Origin: Microbacteriaceae bacterium
Lineage (GTDB): Bacteria > Actinomycetota > Actinomycetes > Actinomycetales > Microbacteriaceae
Direction of reading: 5' to 3'
Assembly: GCA_025465035.1 (NCBI GenBank)
Contig: JAODMH010000140.1
Span: 1-35,429 of the forward strand
Length of the DNA stretch: 35,429 nt
This document shows, piece by piece, positions 1 through 7,507 of the stretch. Both the position numbers and the translations under genes were made by a program. A model generated the notes under the pieces. That model was given only the letters and a program-made list of their open reading frames with translations. It searched no databases and was not told the origin of the DNA. The first letter of the stretch is position 1, and every line of letters begins with the position of its first letter.

Positions 1-1
1 C

Positions 2-1342
2 GGGGTGATGGCGTCGCTCGCGGGTGCGTCCGTACCGCTGGTGTTTCTCATCAGCATGGTCGGGATGGTCGCGACCGGATTGAGCCTTGCCCAGTTCTCC
101 AACCTCTATCCGAGCGCCGGCTCGTTCATCACCTACATCAGCCGCGCCCTTGGCGCGAAGGTCGCGACCGCGACGGGTGTGATCGCGATCGTCGGATACA
201 TCATCGCCTTCGGTGGAATCTACATCTTCGTCGGAAGCTACATCGTGGGACTGCTCTTCCCGCATGCCACCAATACGACGCTGCTGACCATCATCACGAC
301 GATCATCTACGGTGCCATCGTGACCCTCCCGGTCATCCTCGGACTTCAATTCGGCATCCGGGTGACCATCGTGCTCTACGTCATCGAGGTGGTCGTGCTA
401 ATCGTCCTGAGCGTTGCGATCCTCGCGCAGGGCGGAGCGGAAGGGCTCTCGCTCACCCCGTTCACCTGGCCGACCGGAGCGGATGGGACGAACATCTTCC
501 TGGCCTTCAGCCTCGCCGTGCTCGCCTTCGGCGGGTTTGAAGCCTCAGCACCCCTGGCGGAGGAGACCAAAAACCCACGGCGCAACGTTCCGATCGCCGT
601 CGTCGGTGCCGTCGTGGTGAGCGGCATCATCTACGTAGTCGGCTCCTATGCGATCGTCACCGCGTTCGGCGTCGATCACATGAAGGCGTTCTCGACGGAT
701 GGCAATCCCTTCGCGACGGCCGCCGGTCGTTTCCTGCCGATCTTCGTGCCCATCATCGCGGGCGTCTTCCTGGTGAGCGTGACGAGCTCCTACGTCGCCG
801 CGAACACTCAGACCTCCCGGGTGATCTTCGCCGGCGCCAGGGGAGGCCTGTGGCCGCGGGGACTCTCGTCCATCCACCCTCGCTTTCAGACGCCGTGGAT
901 CGCCGCGATCGCCTTTGTCGTGCCGAGCATCGTCATCGGCTGCGTGTCGACCGCCTTCACCGATCCCGGGTCGGCATCCGGATTCCTCGGCACGCTCGGC
1001 ATCCTCGGCATCGTGATCATGTACATCGTCGCGAACGTGGCCCTCATCGTGCAGTTCGCGAAGCTGCGCGCTGCGGGGGTGCGCAAGAATCCGTTCCTTT
1101 GGGTGGTAGTGCCGATTATCGGTCTGGTGGTGCTCGCGATCCCGGTGTGGGGAGACCTGCACCCGGGCCAGGGCGCGCCGTACAACGCACTGCCGTGGCT
1201 CACCATCGGCCTCGTTGCGCTCGGAATCGTCTACACGGCGGTTCTCGCCATCGCACGGCCGAACGCACTGGCGAACGCGCCAGCCCTGCTTGAGGGCGCA
1301 GAAGCACTCGATGGCGACCCGGTGCCGCCGACGATGGCCTAG
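2..1342 (+). CDS. APC-family amino acid permease, 5'-truncated by the window edge
   Basis: About 445 residues of an integral membrane protein of the amino acid-polyamine-organocation superfamily, which imports amino acids or amines by proton symport or exchange. The visible part begins in what is normally transmembrane helix 2 and has about ten further hydrophobic segments. It contains the YPSAGSFITYISRALG stretch typical of APC helix 2-3 and an AFGGFEASAPLAEETKNPRRNVP segment, the hallmark of helix 6 and the following loop. The usual N-terminal helix 1 with its glycine-rich binding motif is missing. The reading frame is open to base 2, so the true start (perhaps 40-60 codons upstream) lies outside the window. 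The gene ends at a strong hairpin terminator. Substrate cannot be told from sequence; the nearby leucine and histidine catabolic genes make an amino acid plausible, but no gene is co-transcribed with it here. Confidence 0.88.
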   Translation, partial: GVMASLAGASVPLVFLISMVGMVATGLSLAQFSNLYPSAGSFITYISRALGAKVATATGVIAIVGYIIAFGGIYIFVGSYIVGLLFPHATNTTLLTIITTIIYGAIVTLPVILGLQFGIRVTIVLYVIEVVVLIVLSVAILAQGGAEGLSLTPFTWPTGADGTNIFLAFSLAVLAFGGFEASAPLAEETKNPRRNVPIAVVGAVVVSGIIYVVGSYAIVTAFGVDHMKAFSTDGNPFATAAGRFLPIFVPIIAGVFLVSVTSSYVAANTQTSRVIFAGARGGLWPRGLSSIHPRFQTPWIAAIAFVVPSIVIGCVSTAFTDPGSASGFLGTLGILGIVIMYIVANVALIVQFAKLRAAGVRKNPFLWVVVPIIGLVVLAIPVWGDLHPGQGAPYNALPWLTIGLVALGIVYTAVLAIARPNALANAPALLEGAEALDGDPVPPTMA

Positions 1343-1365
1343 CCGTCACGAGCGGTAGCAGTGCA

Positions 1366-1396
1366 GAGGCCTCCCCGCCCGCGGCGGGGAGGCCTC
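1366..1396 (+). terminator. Strong hairpin terminator between convergent genes
   Basis: A perfect 14-bp stem (GAGGCCTCCCCGCC paired with its complement) closes a 3-base loop and is followed on the plus strand by ATTGTTC. It sits 24 bases after the permease stop and 5 bases before the stop of the oppositely oriented FAD dehydrogenase gene. The symmetrical stem could therefore stop transcription from both sides, although only the plus-strand side has any T enrichment. Confidence 0.85.
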
Positions 1397-1401
1397 ATTG
1401 T

Positions 1402-3054
1402 TCACAGGGTCGCGGCGACCGCCCGTCCCACCACCCGTCCGGAGAACAGGCAGCCGCCGAGGAAGGTCCCCTCGAGCGAGCGGTAGCCATGCATACCGCC
1501 ACCGCCGAATCCGCTCGCCTCCCCCGCCGCGTAGAGTCCGGGAATCGGTGCACCGGATGTCCCGAGCGCCCGCCCGTCGAGGTCCGTCTCGATGCCGCCG
1601 AGGCTCTTGCGGGTGAGGATGTGCAGCTTCACGGCGATGAGCGGTCCGGCCTTCGGGTCGAGGATCCGGTGCGGACTCGCCACACGGATGAGCCTGTCAC
1701 CGCGGTACTTGCGCGCCTGGCGCATGGCGGTGATCTGGGCATCCTTCGCGAACGGATTCTCCAACTCCCGGTCGCGTGCCTCGATCTCCATGCGCACCCT
1801 CTGCGCATCGATCGCCACGTCGGGTGAGAGCGCCTGCATGCCGGCGAGCAACTCGTCGAGAGTGTCTGCGACGACGAAGTCTGCGCCCCGTTCCTTGAAG
1901 GCCTCGACCGGCGCCGGTGCACCCTTCTTGACCCGCTGCAGCAGCAGTCCGATGTCTTTGCCGGTCAGGTCGGGATTCTGTTCGCTGCCGGAGAGTGCGA
2001 ACTCCTTCTCGATGATCTTCTGGGTGAGCACGAACCAGCTGTGCTCGTAACCGGTCGAGACGATGTGCTCGAGCGTGCCGAGCGTATCGAACCCGGGGAA
2101 CAGCGGCACCGGCAGGCGTTTGCCGGTGGCATCCAGCCACACCGATGATGGCCCTGGCAGAATCCGGATGCCGTGTTTCGCCCACACTGGCGCGTAGTTC
2201 TCGATGCCCTCCACGTAGTGCCACATGCGATCGCCGTTGATCAGGCGTGCGCCGGCGTGCTCGCCGATGGCCAGCATCCGTCCGTCCACGTGAGCGGGGA
2301 CGCCGGAGAGCAGTTTCTCGGGCGCCTTCCCGAGACGGACCGGCCACTGTTCGCGCACGAGCTCGTGATTGCCTCCGATTCCGCCGCTCGTGATGATCAC
2401 GGCAGCGGCCATCAGCTCGAAATCACCGGCGACGTCTCGATTGCTCGCCGCACCGCGTCCGGCGCCATCCGGGGCGAGGACCGCCCCCCTCGCCCCAACG
2501 ACGGCGCCGCGCTCGACCACGAGTTCGTCGACCCGATGCCGGAACCGGAGGGTCACCAGCCCGGCGTCGACGCCGGCCAGCACCCGGCGGATGAACGGTG
2601 CGAGTATGCCAGGACCGGTTCCCCAGGTGATATGGAAGCGCGGGACGGAGTTGCCGTGGCCGGTAGCCGTATAACCACCCCGCTCGGCCCAACCAACGAC
2701 CGGGAAGAACCGCACACCCTGATCGTGCAGCCAGGCGCGCTTCTCACCGGCGGCGAACTCGAGGTAGGCCTCCGCCCACCTGCGCGGCCAGGCGTCCTCG
2801 TCGCGATCGAAACCGGCCGATGCGAACCAATCCTGCCGCGCGAGGTCAATGCTGTCGTGCACGCCCATCCGTCGCTGCTCGGGCGAGTCGATGAGGAAGA
2901 GGCCGCCGAACGACCACCACGCCTGTCCGCCGAAGCTCGCTTCCGGCTCCTGCTCGAGGATCGTAACGCGCTTTCCCGCAGCCACGAGTTCCGCCGCCGC
3001 GACGAGCCCGGCCAGGCCTGCGCCGATGATGATCGCGTCCGGGGTGCCCGTCAT
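1402..3054 (-). CDS. FAD-binding dehydrogenase (KstD/fumarate-reductase-like, COG3573 type)
   Basis: A 550-residue flavoprotein predicted to be a cytoplasmic oxidoreductase. The N-terminus carries the dinucleotide-binding motif IIIGAGLAGLVAAAEL (residues 8-23), followed by the acidic ribose-binding residue at the end of beta-2 (TILEQE). The C-terminus has the second FAD contact IPGLYAAGEASGFGGGGMHGYRSLEGTFLGGCLFSGR, typical of the fumarate reductase/3-ketosteroid dehydrogenase fold. The length matches the 'FAD-binding dehydrogenase' family, whose physiological substrate is generally unknown. The start is supported by AAGGAG 7 bases upstream (minus strand). It is a single gene, divergent from bkdA across about 200 bases and convergent with the permease. 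A role in lipid, steroid or CoA-ester oxidation is only a guess from the fold. Confidence 0.85.
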   Translation of the reverse strand: MTGTPDAIIIGAGLAGLVAAAELVAAGKRVTILEQEPEASFGGQAWWSFGGLFLIDSPEQRRMGVHDSIDLARQDWFASAGFDRDEDAWPRRWAEAYLEFAAGEKRAWLHDQGVRFFPVVGWAERGGYTATGHGNSVPRFHITWGTGPGILAPFIRRVLAGVDAGLVTLRFRHRVDELVVERGAVVGARGAVLAPDGAGRGAASNRDVAGDFELMAAAVIITSGGIGGNHELVREQWPVRLGKAPEKLLSGVPAHVDGRMLAIGEHAGARLINGDRMWHYVEGIENYAPVWAKHGIRILPGPSSVWLDATGKRLPVPLFPGFDTLGTLEHIVSTGYEHSWFVLTQKIIEKEFALSGSEQNPDLTGKDIGLLLQRVKKGAPAPVEAFKERGADFVVADTLDELLAGMQALSPDVAIDAQRVRMEIEARDRELENPFAKDAQITAMRQARKYRGDRLIRVASPHRILDPKAGPLIAVKLHILTRKSLGGIETDLDGRALGTSGAPIPGLYAAGEASGFGGGGMHGYRSLEGTFLGGCLFSGRVVGRAVAATL

Positions 3055-3161
3055 CTTGTGACTCCTTCGTCGTGAGTGAGTCCAAGGCTAATCTGTCGTC
3101 GACCCACGACGTTCCCGCGCCCCTTGTGATCGGTGCGCCGGGTGACTAGCGTCGGAACTAT

Positions 3162-3204
3162 TCCGGGCAACGGTGCCCGGACCGGCCAGTGGTTTACCAA
3201 CCAC
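3162..3204. promoter_or_regulatory. Two adjacent inverted repeats upstream of bkdA
   Basis: TCCGGGCA-ACGG-TGCCCGGA (3162-3181) is a perfect 8-bp stem with a 4-base loop. Eight bases further on, GTGGTT-TACC-AACCAC (3189-3204) is a perfect 6-bp inverted repeat. Both lie in the gap between the divergent FAD dehydrogenase and bkdA genes. A weak promoter-like pair (TTGTGA at 3124-3129, TAGCGT at 3147-3152, 17-base spacing) would start transcription just before the first repeat. That would fit an operator, or a leader hairpin in the bkd message. The regulator is unknown. Confidence 0.4.
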
Positions 3205-3265
3205 GGCTGTGATTGATCGCCTCGCCGACGACTTACCCGTCGAACGCGGAGCAGATCGGGAGATC

Positions 3266-4393
3266 ATGTTGCGCGCCACTGTTGCCGACCACCCTCGAGA
3301 CGACGAGCTGGAGGGGATGGGCGACGAACTCGTGCAGCTTCTCACCCCGCGGGGCGAGCGGGTGCCCAATCACCTCTACGATCCGTGGATAGCCGACCTC
3401 GAGTCGGAGCAGCTTCTCCGGCTCTACGAAGACCTCGTCGTGGTCAGGCGCATCGACACCGAGGCGACCGCCCTGCAGCGCCAGGGCGAGCTCGGGCTGT
3501 GGCCGCCGCTGCTCGGGCAGGAGGCCGCCCAGGTCGGGTCGGCACGGACCCTCCGGTCCGACGACTTCGTCTTCTCGAGTTATCGCGAGAACGCGGTCGC
3601 GTACTGTCGCGGCGTCCAACTCGTCGACCTCGCGCGTGTCTGGCGAGGTACCGCGTCTTCCGGCTGGAATCCCTACGACGTCGGCATGGCGACACCCTCG
3701 ATCATCATCGGCGCCCAGACGCTGCACGCGGTGGGGTACGCGATCGGATGTGCGAAAGACGGCGTCGATTCCGTCGCGATCGCCTACTTCGGCGATGGAG
3801 CGACGAGCGAGGGGGATACCAACGAGGCGATGGTGTTCGCCGCCAGCTTCCACGCGCCGATGATCTTCTTCTGCCAGAACAACCAGTGGGCGATCTCGGA
3901 GCCGGTGTCGCTGCAGTCCGGGCTGCCGCTCGCCGCTCGCGCGCCGGGTTTCGGCATCCCGAGTCTCAGGGTCGACGGCAACGACGTGCTGGCGGTGATG
4001 GCGGCCACGCGGTGCGCGCTCGACCGCGCTCGCACGGGCGGCGGCCCCACCTTCATCGAGGCCGTGACCTATCGGATGGGGCCGCACACGACATCCGACG
4101 ATCCCGGCCGGTATGTCGATCCGGCCGAGTTGGAGAGGTGGGCTGCCCTTGATCCGATCGCGCGGATGGAGGGCTACCTGGAGGGGCTGGGACTGCTGAC
4201 GGGCGCGGCAAAGGCATCCATCACCTCGGCGGCCGACGAGGTCGCCAGGCGTTTTCGGGCGGGCTGTCTCTCGCTGGAGGATCCGGAGCCGCTGAGCGTC
4301 TTCGACAACGTGTACAGCGCGCCGCATTCTGGCCTCGAGCGCCAGAAGAGTCAATATGCCGCATATCTTGCGGGCTTCGAGGGTGGCGCGTGA
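3266..4393 (+). CDS. bkdA: Branched-chain 2-oxoacid dehydrogenase E1 component, alpha subunit
   Basis: A thiamine-diphosphate-dependent E1 alpha subunit (375 residues from this start) that decarboxylates 2-oxoacids and acylates the E2 lipoyl arm. The TPP-binding motif runs from GDGATSEGD (about residue 176) to CQNN (about 203-206). The phosphorylation-loop-like segment YRMGPHTTSDDPGRY and the YREN(A)VAY/RG region are also typical. The order bkdA-bkdB-bkdC next to methylcrotonyl-CoA carboxylase and CitE genes parallels M. tuberculosis Rv2497c-Rv2495c, shown there to be branched-chain ketoacid rather than pyruvate dehydrogenase subunits. The start is uncertain: in-frame GTG 3173 falls within an inverted repeat, ATG 3317 directly follows GAGGGG, and ATG 3266 gives the usual N-terminal length before the VQLLTP segment. 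The stop overlaps the bkdB start. Confidence 0.88.
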   Translation: MLRATVADHPRDDELEGMGDELVQLLTPRGERVPNHLYDPWIADLESEQLLRLYEDLVVVRRIDTEATALQRQGELGLWPPLLGQEAAQVGSARTLRSDDFVFSSYRENAVAYCRGVQLVDLARVWRGTASSGWNPYDVGMATPSIIIGAQTLHAVGYAIGCAKDGVDSVAIAYFGDGATSEGDTNEAMVFAASFHAPMIFFCQNNQWAISEPVSLQSGLPLAARAPGFGIPSLRVDGNDVLAVMAATRCALDRARTGGGPTFIEAVTYRMGPHTTSDDPGRYVDPAELERWAALDPIARMEGYLEGLGLLTGAAKASITSAADEVARRFRAGCLSLEDPEPLSVFDNVYSAPHSGLERQKSQYAAYLAGFEGGA

Positions 4394-5400
4394 TGACCGA
4401 GCTGACCCTGTCCCGCGCGATCGGCACCGGCCTGAGGCGCGCGCTCGCCGACGATCCGAAGGTCGTGCTGCTCGGCGAGGACATCGGCAAGCTGGGCGGG
4501 GTATTCCGGGTGACCGACGGTTTGCAGGAGGAGTTCGGCCGCGATCGGGTCATGGACACGCCGCTCGCCGAGGCAGGCATCCTCGGCACGGCGGTCGGTC
4601 TGGCCTTCCGTGGCTATCGCCCGGTGTGCGAGATCCAGTTCGACGGTTTCATCTACCCGGCCTTCGACCAGATCGTCGCGCAGGTTGCGAAGATGCACTA
4701 TCGCACGGCGGGATCGGTGACCATGCCCATCACCGTCCGCGTTCCGTACGGCGGGGGCATCGGGGCGGTCGAGCACCATTCGGAATCCCCTGAGGCCTAC
4801 TTCACCCACACCTCCGGCTTGCGTGTCGTCAGCTGCTCGAACCCGCAGGACGCGCACACCCTCATCCGCCAGGCGATCGCCAGTGACGACCCGGTGCTGT
4901 TCTTCGAACCGAAACGACGCTATTGGGTGAAGGGCGAGGTCGACGAAGAATTCGGTCAGCAGACGCTGGCGATGGGGGCGGCGCGGGTAGCGCGCGAAGG
5001 GACCGACGTGACGCTCGTGGCCTACGGTCCGCTCGTCGCGACCGCACTGGATGCCGCCGGGGCGGCCTCGGACGACGGCATCTCGATCGAGGTGATCGAC
5101 CTCAGATCCCTCTCGCCGATCGACTTCGACACCGTCGAGGCGTCGGTCCGCAAGACCGGGCGCCTGGTCATCACCCACGAGGCACAGCAGTTCGGCGGAC
5201 TCGGCGCGGAGATCGCGGCGAGCATCACCGACCGTTGCTTCTTCTCTCTCGAGGCTGCGCCGGCGCGAGTCACCGGTTTCGACGTCCCCTACCCGCCCGC
5301 GAAGCTCGAGGAGCACTTCCTCCCCGACCTCGATCGCCTGCTCGACGCCGTGGATCGCGTGCTCGGCCGCACGAATTCCCTCACCGGCTGGAAGGCCTGA
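4393..5400 (+). CDS. bkdB: Branched-chain 2-oxoacid dehydrogenase E1 component, beta subunit
   Basis: A 335-residue transketolase-like E1 beta subunit that forms the alpha2-beta2 TPP-binding E1 heterotetramer with BkdA. Recognisable segments are VVLLGEDIGKLGGVFRVTDGL near the N-terminus, the DTPLAEAGILGTAVGLAFRGYRPVCEIQF pyrimidine-binding domain, and the C-terminal domain with IEVIDLRSLSPIDFDTV and VITHEAQQFGGLGAEIAASI. ATG 4393 is chosen because it overlaps the bkdA stop (TGATG), indicating translational coupling; an in-frame GTG one codon earlier is also possible. bkdC starts 2 bases after its stop. All family landmarks are intact. Confidence 0.9.
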   Translation: MTELTLSRAIGTGLRRALADDPKVVLLGEDIGKLGGVFRVTDGLQEEFGRDRVMDTPLAEAGILGTAVGLAFRGYRPVCEIQFDGFIYPAFDQIVAQVAKMHYRTAGSVTMPITVRVPYGGGIGAVEHHSESPEAYFTHTSGLRVVSCSNPQDAHTLIRQAIASDDPVLFFEPKRRYWVKGEVDEEFGQQTLAMGAARVAREGTDVTLVAYGPLVATALDAAGAASDDGISIEVIDLRSLSPIDFDTVEASVRKTGRLVITHEAQQFGGLGAEIAASITDRCFFSLEAAPARVTGFDVPYPPAKLEEHFLPDLDRLLDAVDRVLGRTNSLTGWKA

Positions 5401-5402
5401 CG

Positions 5403-6641
5403 ATGACGATCAAGGAATTTCGGCTCCCCGACCTCGGAGAGGGACTCACCGAGTCCGAGCTCGTGGCCTGGCATGTCGCGGTCGGCGATCTTGTCGACCT
5501 CAACCAGACCATCGCGGAGGTCGAGTCGGCGAAGGCCGTCGTGCAGCTGCCGTCACCCTTCGCCGGTGTCGTCACGCGGCTCGTCGGAGAGCCGGGCGCG
5601 ACGATGGCCGTCGGCGATGTCATCGCCGCCTTCGAGGTGACGGATGAGGTTGCTCGCGCGGCGCCAGAGCGCACCCCGGTGCTGGTCGGCTACGGTGCGC
5701 CGGTCGAACGCACCGATCGGCCGAAGCGGCGGGCGCGCCTGGCCGGAGTTTCGACGGCAGAGCATTTCGAGAAGAGCGTCGCTGCGGAGCGGCCCCTGTC
5801 CACGCCGCCGGTGCGTCGGCTCGCACACGATCTCGGTGTGGAACTCGAGGCTCTGAGCGGGAGCGGCGAGGACGGCATGATCACCCGAGAAGACGTGCAG
5901 GCCGCGGCATCCGCAACCCCGCAGGTGGCCACCGGGCAGGGCGGCGAGACCCGCACCCCGATCTCCGGTGTGCGCAAACGCACGGCCGAGGCGATGGTGT
6001 CGAGTGCGTTCACCGCGCCCCACGTGACCGAGTTCCTCACCGTTGATGTCACGCCGACGATGGAACTCATCGCGACACTGGGCGGCGGAAAGGACTTCCG
6101 CGAGCATCGCCTGACCGTGTTGACCGTCGTCGCGAAGGCGGTCTGCGTCGCCATTACGCGCACTCCATCGCTCAACTCCCGGTGGGACGAGGCGAACCGG
6201 GAGATCGTGCAATTCGGCCATCTGAACCTCGGCATCGCGGTCGCGACACCGCGCGGCCTGCTCGTGCCCAACATCCCGAACGCCGAAGCACTCTCGCTCG
6301 TGGCACTCGCCGACGCCATCGCCGCACTCGCCGACACGGCTCGGGCGGGGAGGACGGCGCCGGCCGAATTGGCTGGCGGCACCTTCACGATCACGAATGT
6401 CGGTGTGTTCGGCGTCGACGCGGGCACCCCCATCATCAATCCGGGTGAGGCGGCAATCCTCGCGACCGGCGCCATCCGGCGGACGCCATGGGAGCACCGC
6501 GGCGAGATCGCACTCCGTGACGTGATGACGCTCAGCCTCTCCTTCGATCACCGGTTGGTGGACGGGGAGCAGGGGTCGCGTTTCCTCACGGACGTCGGGG
6601 GGATTCTCGCAGAACCCGGCCGTGTGCTCGCCATGGTCTGA
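5403..6641 (+). CDS. bkdC: Branched-chain 2-oxoacid dehydrogenase E2 (dihydrolipoamide acyltransferase)
   Basis: A 412-residue E2 core enzyme that carries the acyl group on lipoate and transfers it to CoA. Domain order: a single lipoyl domain (residues 1-80; DLGEGLTESE at the N-terminus, lipoylated Lys44 in VESAKAVVQ); a linker; the E3/E1-binding peripheral domain (about 132-168, TPPVRRLAHDLGVELEALSGSG); a second linker; and the catalytic acyltransferase domain (about 183-412) ending with FDHRLVDGEQG (His383, Asp387). Only one lipoyl domain is present, as in Bkd-type E2 rather than multi-lipoyl actinobacterial SucB. ATG 5403 begins the canonical N-terminus and follows the bkdB stop by 2 bases. 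No E3 (lipoamide dehydrogenase) gene is in the window, so E3 is presumably shared from elsewhere. Confidence 0.9.
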   Translation: MTIKEFRLPDLGEGLTESELVAWHVAVGDLVDLNQTIAEVESAKAVVQLPSPFAGVVTRLVGEPGATMAVGDVIAAFEVTDEVARAAPERTPVLVGYGAPVERTDRPKRRARLAGVSTAEHFEKSVAAERPLSTPPVRRLAHDLGVELEALSGSGEDGMITREDVQAAASATPQVATGQGGETRTPISGVRKRTAEAMVSSAFTAPHVTEFLTVDVTPTMELIATLGGGKDFREHRLTVLTVVAKAVCVAITRTPSLNSRWDEANREIVQFGHLNLGIAVATPRGLLVPNIPNAEALSLVALADAIAALADTARAGRTAPAELAGGTFTITNVGVFGVDAGTPIINPGEAAILATGAIRRTPWEHRGEIALRDVMTLSLSFDHRLVDGEQGSRFLTDVGGILAEPGRVLAMV

Positions 6642-6648
6642 GTGCGGC

Positions 6649-6688
6649 CCGCCCGCCTACCTTCGGGCGGCCTGCCTTCGGGCCGCCC
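6649..6688 (+). terminator. GC-rich hairpins after bkdC (probable terminator region)
   Basis: Immediately after the bkdC stop lie two mutually exclusive stems. CCGCCCG (6649-6655) pairs with CGGGCGG (6664-6670), and GGGCGGCC (6665-6672) pairs with GGCCGCCC (6681-6688). There is no T-tract, so intrinsic termination is only likely, not certain. The surrounding bases repeat a CCTNYCTTCGGGCCG-like unit about three times. Confidence 0.45.
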
Positions 6689-6716
6689 ACCTGTCTTCGG
6701 CCCGTCCGCCTGCGGT

Positions 6717-6754
6717 ACTCCAGTTGTGCAGGACACGTCCTGCACAACTGGAGT
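6717..6754. repeat. Perfect 38-base palindromic element (18-bp arms)
   Basis: The arm ACTCCAGTTGTGCAGGAC (6717-6734) is followed by 2 bases (AC) and then its exact reverse complement (6737-6754). It lies between the convergent bkdC and tetR genes. Such a long perfect stem without a T-tract is more like a dispersed intergenic palindrome (REP-type) or a bidirectional terminator than an ordinary operator. The single copy in this window does not decide between them. Confidence 0.8.
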
Positions 6755-6778
6755 GACACGGAGTGGGCGACACGGAGA

Positions 6779-6808
6779 GAGCGAGGCGGCGAGGAGCGAG
6801 GCGGCGAG
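6779..6808. repeat. Tandem duplication of a 15-base purine-rich unit
   Basis: GAGCGAGGCGGCGAG occurs twice head to tail (6779-6793 and 6794-6808) and is followed by further GGCGGCGG low-complexity sequence up to the end of tetR. No open frame here looks like a protein. With the palindrome just upstream, the whole 6642-6843 gap looks repeat-derived. Confidence 0.6.
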
Positions 6809-6843
6809 GCGGCGGCATGGCGGCGACGAATCAGCGGCGCGCC

Positions 6844-7422
6844 TTAGCTGTTGAGCGCAGCCAATGCCATCCGCTCGAGGACGGACCGCATGTCGCGGGA
6901 ATGACCCGTGTGCGGGGTCGAGTTGATCAGGCCGAAGGTTGCATGGGCGCGCGTGCGCAGCGCGGGCGCCGGGGCGTCGGGGTGGATACGGCCGAGCACC
7001 TCCACCCATAGTTCGACATAGGCGCGCTGTAGCGCCCGCACCGTATGGCGATCGGACTCGGCGAGGCTATCCAGGTCTCTGTCCTGCACGCGGATGACGT
7101 CAGGGTTAGCGAGGGCGAAGTCGACATGGAAAGCGACTAGAGCCTTGAGGGTGGCTGCGGGATCCGTCTGGCTGTCGACGACGCGCAGGCCCCCGTCGTG
7201 CAGGCCCTCGCTCACTCCGACGAGCAGGGCGGCAAGCACGGCCTGCTTTCCGCTGAAGTGACGGTAGACGGCGGGTCCGCTGACACCGGCGGCGGTCCCG
7301 AGGTCCTCGATCGACACACGGTCGAAACCGCGCTCCGAGAAGAGGCGGGCCGCAGCCGCCAGCAGCGCGCTGCGACGGTCGGCCTTCGCGCGGCTGCGCA
7401 GCGTTTCCGTGGTGTCGGTCAT
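6844..7422 (-). CDS. TetR-family transcriptional repressor of the leucine/acyl-CoA carboxylase operon
   Basis: A 192-residue TetR/AcrR regulator. The N-terminal DNA-binding domain (about residues 8-55) reads RRSALLAAAARLFSERGFDRVSIEDLGTAAGVSGPAVYRHFSGKQAVLAALL, a textbook TetR helix-turn-helix ending in the conserved YRHF-x-K motif. The rest is a helical ligand-binding domain. It is divergent from accD1, and an inverted repeat sits between them, so it most likely represses accD1-citE and itself, with an acyl-CoA intermediate as inducer (inference from TetR regulators next to mycobacterial and other acyl-CoA catabolic clusters, e.g. Rv2506). The start at 7422 is preceded directly by GGGAGG, with unusually short spacing. 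An in-frame ATG at 7455 would add 11 residues that do not resemble the family. Confidence 0.87.
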   Translation of the reverse strand: MTDTTETLRSRAKADRRSALLAAAARLFSERGFDRVSIEDLGTAAGVSGPAVYRHFSGKQAVLAALLVGVSEGLHDGGLRVVDSQTDPAATLKALVAFHVDFALANPDVIRVQDRDLDSLAESDRHTVRALQRAYVELWVEVLGRIHPDAPAPALRTRAHATFGLINSTPHTGHSRDMRSVLERMALAALNS

Positions 7423-7467
7423 CCTCCCACTGTAGACAATCCAGTGAGTAGCCATTAACCTAAATTG

Positions 7468-7485
7468 AGTTAGCGTGTACTAACT
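7468..7485. promoter_or_regulatory. Candidate TetR operator between tetR and accD1
   Basis: AGTTAG-CGTGTA-CTAACT is a perfect 6-bp inverted repeat with a 6-base centre. It sits in the 85-base gap between the divergent tetR and accD1 genes, 22 bases before the accD1 start. Size, symmetry and position fit a TetR-family operator. I infer that the neighbouring TetR binds it. Confidence 0.6.
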
Positions 7486-7507
7486 GAGCTGTCGATGGAG
7501 ACGTGCG

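Noticed and set aside
3173-3265. GTG start for bkdA at 3173
   Set aside because: It lies in the loop of an inverted repeat with no ribosome binding site, and the added residues are not family-like.
6642-6854. Short plus-strand open frames in the bkdC-tetR gap
   Set aside because: They consist of repeat and palindrome sequence with Arg/Pro/Ser-rich translation and no ribosome binding site.
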